A DNA stretch of 64,000 nucleotides from Allorhizocola rhizosphaerae (GCF_003426775.1 NZ_QJUG01000008.1:1-64000), one strand, 5' to 3'. Positions 8,647 through 17,438 are shown, numbered from the stretch's first letter. Made by a program: numbers and translations. The notes: generated from the letters alone by a model not told the origin.

Positions 8647-9453
8647 ATGTTGCATGTCCCTCTCATCACCCCTTTCGATGCCACGGGCGCCGTGGCCTAC
8701 GACGCGCTTGAGGCGCTGGCAAACGAGGTCTTGGCGTCGGGCGCGGCGGGAATCGTGGCGCTGGGCACGACCGCCGAGCCGGGCTCGCTGAGCGACTCGG
8801 AGAAGCGGACCGTGGTTGACCTCATCGCGGGCGTGTGCGTGTCGCGGCGCGCACACCTGATCGTCGGCGCGGGCGTGGAGCATGCCGATGCCACTGCCGC
8901 TCTCGCCCTGGTGCCACCGTTTGTGCGTCCGGGCGAGGCGGGTGTCATCGCGTACTTCGATGCGCTCGCGGAGGCTAGCCCGGTACCGCTAATCATTTAT
9001 CACGTCCCATATCGGACAGGGCAGCCGCTCTCGGCGGCCGCGATCCGCCGCCTGGCGGAAATCCCCGGCGTGGTGGGCATGAAGTACGCCCCCGGTGGGA
9101 TCGACGCCGACACCATCGCGCTGCTGGCCGACCCGCCTTTCCAGATGCTCTGCGGAGACGACCTCTTCCTGGCGCCCATGCTCGCGCTCGGCGCGCATGG
9201 CGGCATCCTCGCGTCCGCGCACATTGCCACGGCCCAATTCGCCGAGCTCGTCAGCGCGCCGTCGCGGGAGCTTGGGCACCGGCTGGCGCGGCTGTCGAGT
9301 GCGCTGTTCGCCGAGCCCAATCCCACGGTCATCAAGGGCGTGCTGCACGCGCAGGGCCGCATCCCCACCCCCGACGTCCGGCTGCCCCTCCTGCCGGCCG
9401 CGAAAAGCAACTTGACCCTCCCGCTGCGGGAGTCTTTAGCGTCGAGCACATGA
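8647..9453 (+). CDS. Dihydrodipicolinate synthase (DapA)-family lyase/aldolase
   Basis: A class I aldolase of the DHDPS/NAL family, 268 residues from this start. It has VPLITPFD, the loop GTTAEPGSLSDSEK (family GTTGE-x3-LS-x2-E), the catalytic-Tyr region IIYHVPYRTG, and the Schiff-base Lys in VVGMKYAPGG. Members cleave or condense pyruvate-type substrates; this one probably acts in catabolism, because it pairs with a divergent LysR gene. The start is uncertain: ATG 8647 has GGAGG only one base away, while the frame is open to ATG 8596. The protein appears about 15 residues short between residues 85 and 92 compared with relatives. Confidence 0.85.
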   Translation: MLHVPLITPFDATGAVAYDALEALANEVLASGAAGIVALGTTAEPGSLSDSEKRTVVDLIAGVCVSRRAHLIVGAGVEHADATAALALVPPFVRPGEAGVIAYFDALAEASPVPLIIYHVPYRTGQPLSAAAIRRLAEIPGVVGMKYAPGGIDADTIALLADPPFQMLCGDDLFLAPMLALGAHGGILASAHIATAQFAELVSAPSRELGHRLARLSSALFAEPNPTVIKGVLHAQGRIPTPDVRLPLLPAAKSNLTLPLRESLASST

Positions 9454-10304
9454 AAGTGAAGGTCCACGAAACCATCTCCGGCATGCGGCGGCTGATCGGC
9501 CTGCCGCTCGACCAGCGCCCGGCCGCGCTGCGCGACCTGCTCCAGCCGATGTACGCCCACGTTCCCGTCCCCGGCGACCCGGTCGACCTGCACCATGGGG
9601 GTGGCGGATTCCGCGTGGACCAGGACGACGCACGATACGGGCCCGCGCTGGATCGCCTGTCCGGCATCGAGGAGCGCATCGAGTCGGCCCTGCACCGCGC
9701 GGCCGACGCCCTGGCTCACGTCAAGCTGCCGGAACAGGTCCAGGTCCTGCTCGTCCTCGGAAACCCGGACGACAGCCACCTCATGACCACAGCCGGTGGC
9801 TACTACGGCATGGGCAGCGTGCCCGGCTGGATCTATCTGCTGGCGTGGCCAAGCGACGAGGTCGTCAACCGCATCGAGCACTGCGCGGTGCACGAGTTCC
9901 ACCACCAGGCGCGCTACAGCAACGTGACGTGGGATCCCGTGCACGTCACGGTCGGCGAGCACGTGGTGGCCGAGGGCCTGGCGGAGGCGTTTGTGCGTGA
10001 GCTGTCCGGGCCGCAGGCGATGGGCCCGTGGTCGGGCATGGTCACGGGCGAGGCATTCGACCGGGCCTATGAAATCACCACGCGCGACATCTGGCTGGAA
10101 GGCATGCAGCACACACTGTCCTATGTGCTCGGTGACACGTCCGCGCGCAAGTTCGGGCGGGACCCACGCGGGATCCCGGACATGGCGGGCTACGCCGTGG
10201 GCCTGCACCTCGTCGACGCCCACCTGGCCGCTTCGGGCCTCACCGCCGCAGCCAGCACAGCCCTACCCAGCAAGGAAATCCTCGCCGCCACCCTGTCCCG
10301 TTGA
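9450..10304 (+). CDS. DUF2268 putative zinc-dependent protease
   Basis: A 284-residue protein with the zincin-like motif HEFHHQ near residue 149 (HExxH) and a downstream EGLAEAF that can supply the third ligand. This fits DUF2268, predicted Zn-dependent proteases. It is probably cytoplasmic: no signal peptide is seen. The ATG overlaps the aldolase stop (ATGA). Its own TGA stop lies in the first bases of a 60-bp hairpin repeat, so the present C-terminus may have been set by arrival of that repeat. Confidence 0.75.
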   Translation: MKVKVHETISGMRRLIGLPLDQRPAALRDLLQPMYAHVPVPGDPVDLHHGGGGFRVDQDDARYGPALDRLSGIEERIESALHRAADALAHVKLPEQVQVLLVLGNPDDSHLMTTAGGYYGMGSVPGWIYLLAWPSDEVVNRIEHCAVHEFHHQARYSNVTWDPVHVTVGEHVVAEGLAEAFVRELSGPQAMGPWSGMVTGEAFDRAYEITTRDIWLEGMQHTLSYVLGDTSARKFGRDPRGIPDMAGYAVGLHLVDAHLAASGLTAAASTALPSKEILAATLSR

Positions 10305-10360
10305 TCATGAACTTACGTCCATGTTCGGCGCGGCGTGTGGTTGCGTTAACTTCATGATCA
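10301..10360. repeat. 60-bp hairpin repeat, copy 1
   Basis: Ends are near-perfect inverted repeats: left TTGATCATGAACTTACG, right complementary to TGATCATGAAGTTAACG. The middle CGTCCATGTTCG is shared with the copies at 21466 and 36826. The preceding CDS uses the TGA of the leading TTGATC as its stop. The right end runs into a separate long hairpin. Confidence 0.85.
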
Positions 10361-10399
10361 GCCTGGGCTCCGCCACCACGGTGGCGGAGCCCAGGCTGA
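10358..10399. terminator. Perfect 20-bp stem hairpin between convergent genes
   Basis: The left arm (10358-10377) and right arm (10380-10399) are perfectly complementary over 20 bp with a 2-nt AC loop. It sits between the convergent DUF2268 and ABC permease genes and so can end both transcripts. There is no T-tract, as is usual in high-GC actinomycetes. Confidence 0.75.
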
Positions 10400-10409
10400 C
10401 GTGATCGGG

Positions 10410-11168
10410 TCAGGCGTCCCGTCTGACCAGCAGTGCCCCGCCGGCCAGCAGGCAGCCTACCGACCAGACGGCGAGCACGCCGAGTCCTTTCCACGGTGCG
10501 ATGGGCAGTTCGGTCAGGTGTTTGGTGGCCTGGATGGTCAGGCCGGCCGTCATGGGCCCGAGCTTTGTCAGGTACCGCTGCCACTTCTCGTCCGAAACCG
10601 CCTGGGCCATGATGGGAAACAGATACAGCAGGCCGAGCACGGCACCAATCGCCGCGGCCGAGTGGCGCACCGCGGTGGCCACGCCCAGGGCGAGCAGCGC
10701 GACGAGCGTGAGATAGAGCACCGAGCCGACCGCAGCGCGGACCGCCCCACCGTCGTCCATGGACAGTGCCGGCAAACCGTTGCGGCGCAAGAGGGGGCGG
10801 GTCGCGAGCAGGCTGCCCGCGACGGCGGCGGCCGAGGCCGCCACGATGACCGCGCTCACCACGACGGCTTTGGCGACGAGCACGACGCCGCGCCGGGGCA
10901 CTGCGGTGAGCGTGATCCGGTGCATCCCCGTGCCGTACTCCCCGCCGATCACCAGCACGGCCAGGATCGCCGCGACGGCCTGGCCCAGTTGCACGCCGGT
11001 CAGGGCGAGCCTGGCCGGGTCCACGTCGCATCCGCCCCAGCGGCACGTGGTGCCGGCGACCGCGGCCGCACTGACCGCGACGGTCGCCACGACCACCGCG
11101 AGCAGCAGCCAGATCGTGCCGGGCGAGGTGCGCAGCTTCGTCCACTCCGACCGCAGCGCCCCAATCAT
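10410..11168 (-). CDS. ABC-2 type transporter permease
   Basis: A 252-residue permease with six predicted membrane segments. It begins MIGALRSEWTKLRTSPG, the usual opening of actinobacterial ABC-2 permeases, and carries GGEYGTGMHRITLTAVPRR between segments. It is the last gene of a three-gene exporter operon and overlaps its upstream partner by four bases (ATGA at 11165-11168), which fixes this start against longer frames. It is likely a half of a heteromeric exporter for lipids, peptides or antibiotics. Confidence 0.9.
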   Translation of the reverse strand: MIGALRSEWTKLRTSPGTIWLLLAVVVATVAVSAAAVAGTTCRWGGCDVDPARLALTGVQLGQAVAAILAVLVIGGEYGTGMHRITLTAVPRRGVVLVAKAVVVSAVIVAASAAAVAGSLLATRPLLRRNGLPALSMDDGGAVRAAVGSVLYLTLVALLALGVATAVRHSAAAIGAVLGLLYLFPIMAQAVSDEKWQRYLTKLGPMTAGLTIQATKHLTELPIAPWKGLGVLAVWSVGCLLAGGALLVRRDA

Positions 11169-12655
11169 GCGTCCCTCCGGCGCAAGAAGCAGGCGGCTGC
11201 AACGAGGGCTGCCACGGCCCACCCGGCGAGCACGGCGCCCCCGGCCAAGGGCGACAACGGGAAGTATCCGTCGACCGGGAGGTAAAGGTTGGCGACCTGT
11301 TCGTACTCAACAAGGCTCTGCTGCATCGAAAACGCCGCCGCAGGGGCGATCCGCAGCAGCCACTGGCCGGCCGTCGGCGGAAGCACGCTCATCACCAGCA
11401 GGTAGGGCAGCGCGGTGGTGACGATCGCCACGGTGACGGCGGTCGTGCCGCGCCGCAGCAGCGCACCGAGCCCGACCGCCAGCATCGCGGTCACGCCGAG
11501 CAAAACCCCGGTGCCCACGATGACCCGCAGCTCGGTCGCGGTCGACGCGAGATGCACATAGGCCCCGTTGTCCCGCAATACCTTCTGGCCCAGCGTGATG
11601 ACCACCGCGGCGGCGAGGACACCGACCACAAACGACACCGCCCCGACCACCGCCGCCTTCGCGACCAACACGCGGCCCCGGCGCGGGCTCGCGGCAAGCG
11701 TCGTGCGCATCATGCCGCGGCGGTACTCGGCGGTGACGAACATCGTCGAGATCACCACTACCATGATCAGCCCGGCGAACGTGCCCAGCAATGTGTCGGA
11801 GATGCTGGCGCCGATGCCGGCCGGACCGCCGACCGCGGGGGCGATGTCGCCGGTGCCGGTGATGGTGAACACGCCCTCGCCGGTCTCCTCGAACCCGCCC
11901 AGCTCATCGGCGTACTTGTTGGCGGGGCCGCCGATCCTGGTGCCGGTCAACGATCCCACCGGCGTCACGTGGTCGAAGACCGCCGTGGCCATGGTCGGCC
12001 CGCCGTAGGAGCCGAACGACCCGAGCGACTCATTGGCCCCCTCGGCATGCTGCGGGGAGGTGACGAACAGGCCGATCTGCACGGTCTGGGGCAGCCCGGC
12101 GAGAGTGACGGTGCCGACGGTGGTCCAGGTGGTGCCGTCGGCCGACTCCTCAGCCGTGATTTTTTCTTTGGTACGGGTCAGCCTTAGCCAGCGCGCCGAC
12201 CCCGGCGGGCCGGGCTTGCCGGCCTTGTCGTGCACGAAGTTGTGTTGCAGCCGCACGCCGTGTGCGCCGGTGAGCATGACAGCGGCGTAGGCCGATCCCT
12301 GCGTGGTGCCGTCCTTGATGAGCAGGCCCGCCTTCGCCCACGGCGCCACGCCCTCGCGCATCTTGTCGTCGTTGGGGCCGGGCGGCAGCATGCCGGTCAT
12401 CGAGGCCACGCGCGCCGTGATGCTGCCGTCGCCGCTCAGCGGCCGGTGGACAAACATGAAGCCGTCGCTCACCTCCTGCCCCTCCGGCCCGACCGGCAGC
12501 ACGCACTCCGAGCCCGAGCCGGGCTGGCCGCACGAGCCCTGGATCCCCGGCAGCAGCCCGAACGCCACGATCAGGACACCGCCGATCGCCATGCCGATCA
12601 CCCAGCCGGGTACGGTGCGAAACTTCGTCCACTCCGCCTGAATAAGCGCCCTCAT
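11165..12655 (-). CDS. ABC-2 permease with large extracytoplasmic beta-sandwich insert
   Basis: A 496-residue permease, about twice the size of its partner. Residues 1-37 match the usual opening (MRALIQAEWTKFRTVPGW plus helix 1). Residues about 38-285 form an extracytoplasmic insert resembling DUF1349/concanavalin-like sandwiches: GDGSITARVASM, WAKAGLLIKDG, GARWLRLTR-type runs. The remaining five segments then resume with AEYRRGMMRTTLAASPRRGR. The insert could bind a sugar or envelope ligand. Four-base overlaps join it to both neighbours. Confidence 0.88.
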   Translation of the reverse strand: MRALIQAEWTKFRTVPGWVIGMAIGGVLIVAFGLLPGIQGSCGQPGSGSECVLPVGPEGQEVSDGFMFVHRPLSGDGSITARVASMTGMLPPGPNDDKMREGVAPWAKAGLLIKDGTTQGSAYAAVMLTGAHGVRLQHNFVHDKAGKPGPPGSARWLRLTRTKEKITAEESADGTTWTTVGTVTLAGLPQTVQIGLFVTSPQHAEGANESLGSFGSYGGPTMATAVFDHVTPVGSLTGTRIGGPANKYADELGGFEETGEGVFTITGTGDIAPAVGGPAGIGASISDTLLGTFAGLIMVVVISTMFVTAEYRRGMMRTTLAASPRRGRVLVAKAAVVGAVSFVVGVLAAAVVITLGQKVLRDNGAYVHLASTATELRVIVGTGVLLGVTAMLAVGLGALLRRGTTAVTVAIVTTALPYLLVMSVLPPTAGQWLLRIAPAAAFSMQQSLVEYEQVANLYLPVDGYFPLSPLAGGAVLAGWAVAALVAAACFLRRRDA

Positions 12656-13569
12656 CGCGATACCGCCTTGAACTCCACGGCGTCGCGGGTCAGCTCAAGA
12701 TAGGCCTCTTCGAGCGTGGCCCGGTGCGCGGACACCTCCGAAAACCCGATCCCGTTCGCGTTCATCAGCGCCACCACCGCATCGGTGGCCAGCCCGGAGA
12801 CGCTCAGCACGCCAACGCCGGCCGCCGCCACGGTCCCGCCCGCGTCGGCCAGAACCGTTGCTGCCCTTGCCGAATCGGTGCGCAACGTGACCCGCCCGTT
12901 GGCCGTGGCGGCCAGCAGTTGCACGACGCTCGCGTCGGCGATGACCCGGCCGCGCCCGACCACCACGACATGGTCGGCGGTATCCTGCAGTTCGCTCATC
13001 AGATGGCTGGAAACCAGGACCGCACGCCCTTGGGCGGCAAGGGTTTTGAGGAAGCCACGCATCCAGATGATGCCTTCGGGATCCATGCCGTTGAACGGCT
13101 CGTCCAGCACGAGCACCGGCGGGTCGCCCAGCAGCGCGGCCGCGAGGCCGAGCCGTTGGCGCATGCCGAGGGAGAATCCGCCGGCCCGGCGCCGGGCCAC
13201 GGTCGTCAGGCCCGCGCCCTCGAGCACCTCGTCGACCCGGCGGGCGGTCAGGCCCTGCGAGTGGGCCAGCCACAACAGGTGGTTGCGTGCGGTCCGGCTG
13301 GGCTGCAACGCACCCGCGTCCAGCAGGGAACCGACGTGGCACAGCGGGCGGCGCAGGGCGCGGTACGGCTGGCCGCCGATGAGCGCGGTCCCCGAGTCGG
13401 GTGCGTCCAGGCCGAGGATCACCCGCATGGTGGTGGTCTTGCCCGCGCCGTTGGGGCCGACGAACCCCGTGACTCGGCCGGGCTGGACGGTGAAGGACAT
13501 GCCGTCGAGCGCGACGGTGCGCCCGAAGCGCTTGCGCAATCCGTCGACGGCGATGATCGTCTTGTTCAT
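12652..13569 (-). CDS. ABC transporter ATP-binding protein
   Basis: A 305-residue ATPase of the DrrA/BcrA type. It shows Walker A GPNGAGKTT (residues 38-46), Q-loop replaced in this subgroup, signature FSLGMRQRLG (near 145), Walker B VLVLDEPFNGMD and H-loop SSHLM. A further 90-residue C-terminal domain is typical of drug exporters. It starts 23 bases from the 41-bp palindrome that also controls the two-component genes, so export is probably under their control. Confidence 0.94.
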   Translation of the reverse strand: MNKTIIAVDGLRKRFGRTVALDGMSFTVQPGRVTGFVGPNGAGKTTTMRVILGLDAPDSGTALIGGQPYRALRRPLCHVGSLLDAGALQPSRTARNHLLWLAHSQGLTARRVDEVLEGAGLTTVARRRAGGFSLGMRQRLGLAAALLGDPPVLVLDEPFNGMDPEGIIWMRGFLKTLAAQGRAVLVSSHLMSELQDTADHVVVVGRGRVIADASVVQLLAATANGRVTLRTDSARAATVLADAGGTVAAAGVGVLSVSGLATDAVVALMNANGIGFSEVSAHRATLEEAYLELTRDAVEFKAVSR

Positions 13570-13592
13570 GTTTTCGTTTGTACGCGGCGGGC

Positions 13593-13633
13593 GGTGTCAG
13601 CACGGTGTCGCCGGATGACACCTCGCTGACACC
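13593..13633. promoter_or_regulatory. 41-bp palindromic operator between ABC and two-component genes
   Basis: GGTGTCAGC, two bases, GGTGTC, then the mirror half GACACC, two bases, GCTGACACC. The whole is nearly self-complementary over 41 bp and each half is a direct repeat, as expected for a dimeric OmpR-class regulator. It lies 23 bases from each gene's start (ABC ATPase at 13569, regulator GTG at 13656). Binding by the adjacent regulator is inferred. Confidence 0.7.
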
Positions 13634-13655
13634 TTTCACCTGGCATCTTTGGTGG

Positions 13656-14321
13656 GTGCGTGTGCTTGTCGTGGAGGACTTCGAGATCCTGGCCCGGACC
13701 ATCGCCACCGGTCTGCGCCGTGAAGGCATGGCGGTGGATGTGGTGCTCGACGGCGACGGCGCGCTCGAGCGCGTGACGACCACCCGATATGACGTGGTGG
13801 TGCTGGATCGCGACATTCCGGGCGTTCACGGCGATGAGGTGTGCCGGCGGATAGCCTTCGACCACGGCGGGCACAGCCGGGTGCTGATGCTCACGGCGGC
13901 CGGCACGGTGCGGCAGCGGATCGACGGCCTGGGTCTTGGCGCCGACGATTACCTGCCCAAGCCGTTCGACTTCGATGAGCTGGTCGCCCGCATCCGCGCG
14001 CTCGGCAGGCGCAGCACGGCGGCGTTGCCGCCGATTCTGCAGCGCGCAGACCTGACGCTGGATCCCACCCGCCGCGTCGCGACCCGGGCCGGGCTCCGGC
14101 TTGACTTGAGCCCCAAGGAGTTCGCCGTCCTGGAGTGCCTGCTGGCCGCGGACGGGCGGCTGGTGTCCACCGAGGAGTTGCTGGAACGGGTGTGGGACGA
14201 GGCGGCAGACCCGTTCACCACGGCGGTCAAGACCACCGTCAAGCGCTTGCGCGCCAAACTCGGCGAACCTCCGATCATCCATACCGTGCGCGAGGCCGGT
14301 TACCGGATCGGAGAGCCGTGA
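13656..14321 (+). CDS. OmpR-family response regulator
   Basis: A 221-residue response regulator. The receiver domain (1-115) has the acidic pair VVED, the phosphoacceptor in VVVLDRDIPG and the Lys in LPKPFDF. The C-terminal winged helix has LSPKEFAVLECLLAADGRLVS and ends REAGYRIGEP. The GTG at 13656 is chosen because VRVLVVEDFE is the family's normal first strand; the upstream open frame covers the operator. It overlaps the kinase gene by one base (GTGATG). Confidence 0.94.
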   Translation: MRVLVVEDFEILARTIATGLRREGMAVDVVLDGDGALERVTTTRYDVVVLDRDIPGVHGDEVCRRIAFDHGGHSRVLMLTAAGTVRQRIDGLGLGADDYLPKPFDFDELVARIRALGRRSTAALPPILQRADLTLDPTRRVATRAGLRLDLSPKEFAVLECLLAADGRLVSTEELLERVWDEAADPFTTAVKTTVKRLRAKLGEPPIIHTVREAGYRIGEP

Positions 14322-15409
14322 TGCCGCGGCTCGCGCTGCGTTCCCAACTGACCCTGCTCTATGCGGTCCCCTTCCTCCTGTCCGGGGTGGCGCTGGTCGC
14401 CGTCCCGATCCTGCAGACCAGCGAGTCGGCGCCCGCCGGGCCACTGGACGGCTCCTGGTCGCCCCCTCCCGGCGGCACACACGTCGAGGAGTCCACCACC
14501 GACCTGGCCCCGGTGCTGACCGCCACCGCCGTGGGCCTGGCCGTCATGGTGGTGGTGGCGGTCGTGCTCGGCTGGCTCATCGCCGGGAGGTTCCTGCGCC
14601 CACTGCGCACCATCACCGCCACCGCACGCGACATCTCCGCCAACAACCTGCACCGGCGGCTGGGCCGCACCGGGCACAACGACGAGTTCACGGTGCTCGC
14701 GGCGACCCTGGACGACCTTTTCGAGCGGCTCGAAGCCTCCTTCGAGTCGCAACGGCACTTCGTCGCCAACGCCTCGCACGAATTGCGCACCCCGCTGACC
14801 GCCGAGCGCACCCTCCTTCAGGTGGCGTTGGCCGACCCGGACGGCAACGCCGACACGCTACGCGCGGTGTGCCGCGAGGTGCTGGCGCTCGGTGAGTCGC
14901 AGGAACGGCTCATCAACGCCCTGCTCACCCTGGCGAGCAGCGAGCAGGGCGTCGAGCGGCGCGAGCCGTTCGACCTGGCCGCCATTGCCGGCGCCGTCGT
15001 GAATGGACGGTTGAACGAGGCGCGGCGGCGCGGCGTCCGGGTCCATACCGATCTGGCGCCCGCGCACACGGCCGGTGACCACAGCCTCGTGGAGAGTTTG
15101 GTGGCCAATCTCGTGGACAACGCCTTGCGGCACAACGTGCCCGGGGGAAGCGTCGAGGTGAGCACGTTTGGTGGCCTCGGACAGGCTCGCCTGCGGGTGC
15201 GCAACACCGGCCCGGTGGTACCGGCCGGTGCCCTCGCGCAACTCTTCCAGCCCTTCCAACGTCTTGGCGCCCAACGCCTGCGGCACACCGACGGGCACGG
15301 CCTGGGCCTGGCCATCGTGCGTGCCATCGCCAACGCGCACGGCGCGACGCTGACCCCGCGGGCCCGCCCCGATGGCGGGCTCGACATCGAGGTCTGCTTC
15401 TTCCGCTAG
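14321..15409 (+). CDS. Sensor histidine kinase
   Basis: A 362-residue membrane kinase. Two hydrophobic segments (about 9-30 and 66-88) enclose a short Pro/Gly-rich extracytoplasmic loop of about 35 residues. HAMP-like linker, then H-box ASHELRTPLT, N-box NLVDNALRHN and G-box HGLGLAIV. The short sensor loop suggests intramembrane or transporter-mediated sensing, as in kinases paired with ABC exporters. It is translationally coupled to the response regulator. Confidence 0.92.
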   Translation: MPRLALRSQLTLLYAVPFLLSGVALVAVPILQTSESAPAGPLDGSWSPPPGGTHVEESTTDLAPVLTATAVGLAVMVVVAVVLGWLIAGRFLRPLRTITATARDISANNLHRRLGRTGHNDEFTVLAATLDDLFERLEASFESQRHFVANASHELRTPLTAERTLLQVALADPDGNADTLRAVCREVLALGESQERLINALLTLASSEQGVERREPFDLAAIAGAVVNGRLNEARRRGVRVHTDLAPAHTAGDHSLVESLVANLVDNALRHNVPGGSVEVSTFGGLGQARLRVRNTGPVVPAGALAQLFQPFQRLGAQRLRHTDGHGLGLAIVRAIANAHGATLTPRARPDGGLDIEVCFFR

Positions 15410-15413
15410 GGAG

Positions 15414-15827
15414 TCAACGGAACAGATGGGCGTGCTCGGCCGCCCAGTCCACAAGCGACAGCGCCGGCCGGCCCGTGATCTGCTCGACGGTCGGCAGCAC
15501 GGTCCAGGCCGCCTCCGGCGGATTGCCGTGCGCCATCACGAAAAACTCGATGACCTCCGGCGGCAGGCCCTCGGCCGCCCACTTCGCCCGCGCCTCGGCC
15601 TCCGACAGCTCCACGAACTCGATCGGTTCGCCGATCGCCGCCGCGATCGCGGCCTCCTTGTCCGGCACGGGCAGCGAAAGGTCGCCCGCCACCACCTCGA
15701 CGCGCTCCGGAAGACGGGCGTTTTGGGGGTCGCGCGAGAGGGCACGCACGGCGTGCCCGCCCGCGACAAGGTGCTTCACGACGTTGCGGCCGACATTTCC
15801 GGTGGCTCCGGTAACAAGGATCGTCAT
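15414..15827 (-). pseudogene. NmrA-like NAD(P)-binding protein with internal deletion
   Basis: The 137-residue frame has the start of an NmrA-type SDR (MTILVTGATGNVGRNVVKHL, then VVAGDLS by residue 50). It then jumps straight to the C-terminal part of the same family (AIAAAIGEPIEFVELSEAEA to WAAEHAHLFR). Family members are about 280 residues, so roughly 130-140 residues from the middle are missing while the frame is kept. Catalysis and substrate binding should be lost. It is either a pseudogene or a shortened protein of new use. Confidence 0.75.
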
Positions 15828-15875
15828 GCCCGCAACGTCAGGGGTCTATTAGGAACGGTTTGCTCCTAAGCGTGC

Positions 15876-17420
15876 TCAGACCCCGATCTTTTTCCACGGT
15901 CCCCAGATGGCGAACGTCATGCCCGCGCCCGCCTGGATGTTGACGAACAGGGTGTGCCCGTCCGGGCTGAACGTCGAACCGGCGAACTCGTCGTTGGACC
16001 GGTCCGCCCCGCCGCTGCTGCGCAGCCGGTTCAGCGCGATGTTGAACAGCCGCCCGTTGCGCGTCAGCCCACGCACGTAGTTGTCGTTCACGTTGTCCTC
16101 GCACACCACCAACGTCCCGCGCGGCGACGTGGTGATGTTGTCGGGCAGGTCCAGCGTATCCGGACCCGGCGACTGATAGGCCAGCTTCAGCGTGCGTGAG
16201 CGGATGTGGTAGGCCCAAATCTGGCCGCTGCCGTTTCCGTATCCGTCGGCGATCGGGCCCGGCCCGGCCTCCGGCGCGCCTCCGCCCTGGGTCGAGGTGA
16301 AGTACACGACGCCGTCCTCGTAGACCGCGCCCTCCAGCCGCGAGAAATGCGCGGCGCCAAGCGAACGGCCCTGGTTGCCCACATGGGTCAGCGCCTGATC
16401 GTTCGTGGTGGGCGCGGGTTGGCCCGGTGTGTAAGGAAAACTGGGCGCCGGATCGTCGATGTCCACCCACTCGACCCGGTAGCGCGCATCGGGCTCCTGC
16501 TGGGCGGCCAGCTCCGCGTTGGGCATGCCGCGCACGGCGAGCATCTGCAACCGGCCCCCGTCCTCCAGTCTGCCCGCCCGCATCGGGTGGCGCTTCGGCC
16601 GGTACCGATAAAATCCTGAAGCGAATCCGAAGTTGTCCTCGGTCAGGTAGAGATCGCCCTCCCGTGGGTCGAAGGCCACGGATTCGTGGGCGAACCGCCC
16701 GGCCGCGGTGATCGGCTGGCGATCCGACTGTCCACTGGCGGGCACCTCGAAGATGAACCCGTGCCGCTGCCGCAGCGACGTGTTGGGCACACCCGTGAAG
16801 TCGGCCCCCACGTCCGGCCCGTTGACCGTCTCCTCGCAAGTGATCCAGCTGCGCCAGGGCATCGGCCCGCCCGAGCAGTTCATCTGCGTCCCATTGAGGC
16901 TCGTGTACGACTCGAGCACCTCACCTTGCTTGGTGACCCGCACGGTGGTCGTGCCACCGCGCGCCATCGCGTCATAGGGCGTGCCCGGCCCGAACGCCGC
17001 GCCCGGCCCGTTCACCTCGTGGTTGCGCACCAGCACGATCGAGCCGTCCCGCCCCTGGAACGCGGCCATGCCGTCGTGCCGTCCGGGCAGCCTGGTCCCA
17101 TCGTCCAAGGTGACGGGGGCCTCGGTGTCGTGGAAGGACCGATATTGGAAGCCGTCGGGCAGCCACAGCCGCACCTGCCCGTCGCGCAGATCGGGCACCG
17201 GCCCGAGCACCGGATCGAAACCATCGGAAGAGGGCGAAGCGTGCGCCGCACGTGCGGCAAAACCCGCGAGCGGGCCGCCGAGTAAGGCCCCGGCGGCCGC
17301 GCCCCTCATCAGCGCTCTCCTGCTGAAGACTCCGTTCAAGCGAAGCCGTGCTTTTGGCGTGTCCGGGGTTGATCGCGAAGCGTTCAACCCCGGACGCTGC
17401 TGAAATGGACTGACCATCAC
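15876..17420 (-). CDS. Tat-exported PhoX/DUF839-type phosphatase
   Basis: A 514-residue PhoX-like protein (DUF839). A twin-arginine signal FSRRALMRGAAAGALLGG lies near residues 32-50, and the mature beta-propeller has GPMPWRSWITCEET and NITTSPRGTLVVCEDN. Relatives are Ca/Fe-dependent alkaline phosphatases, which suggests phosphate scavenging outside the cell. The start is uncertain. The first 30 codons run through a hairpin (17361-17395), and a TTG at 17339 after the hairpin would still leave a complete Tat signal. Confidence 0.85.
   Translation of the reverse strand: MMVSPFQQRPGLNASRSTPDTPKARLRLNGVFSRRALMRGAAAGALLGGPLAGFAARAAHASPSSDGFDPVLGPVPDLRDGQVRLWLPDGFQYRSFHDTEAPVTLDDGTRLPGRHDGMAAFQGRDGSIVLVRNHEVNGPGAAFGPGTPYDAMARGGTTTVRVTKQGEVLESYTSLNGTQMNCSGGPMPWRSWITCEETVNGPDVGADFTGVPNTSLRQRHGFIFEVPASGQSDRQPITAAGRFAHESVAFDPREGDLYLTEDNFGFASGFYRYRPKRHPMRAGRLEDGGRLQMLAVRGMPNAELAAQQEPDARYRVEWVDIDDPAPSFPYTPGQPAPTTNDQALTHVGNQGRSLGAAHFSRLEGAVYEDGVVYFTSTQGGGAPEAGPGPIADGYGNGSGQIWAYHIRSRTLKLAYQSPGPDTLDLPDNITTSPRGTLVVCEDNVNDNYVRGLTRNGRLFNIALNRLRSSGGADRSNDEFAGSTFSPDGHTLFVNIQAGAGMTFAIWGPWKKIGV
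17361..17395 (-). terminator. Hairpin with conserved loop, copy A
   Basis: A perfect 10-bp stem GTCCGGGGTT/AACCCCGGAC surrounds a loop read on the minus strand as GAACGCTTCGCGATC. The same loop is found in two other hairpins at 24986 and 25066 on unrelated stems. It lies 44 bases after the stop of the trehalose operon and so may terminate it, although it also lies in the 5' part of the open frame used for the PhoX gene. Confidence 0.65.
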
Positions 17421-17438
17421 GTCACATTAACGAGGCGT

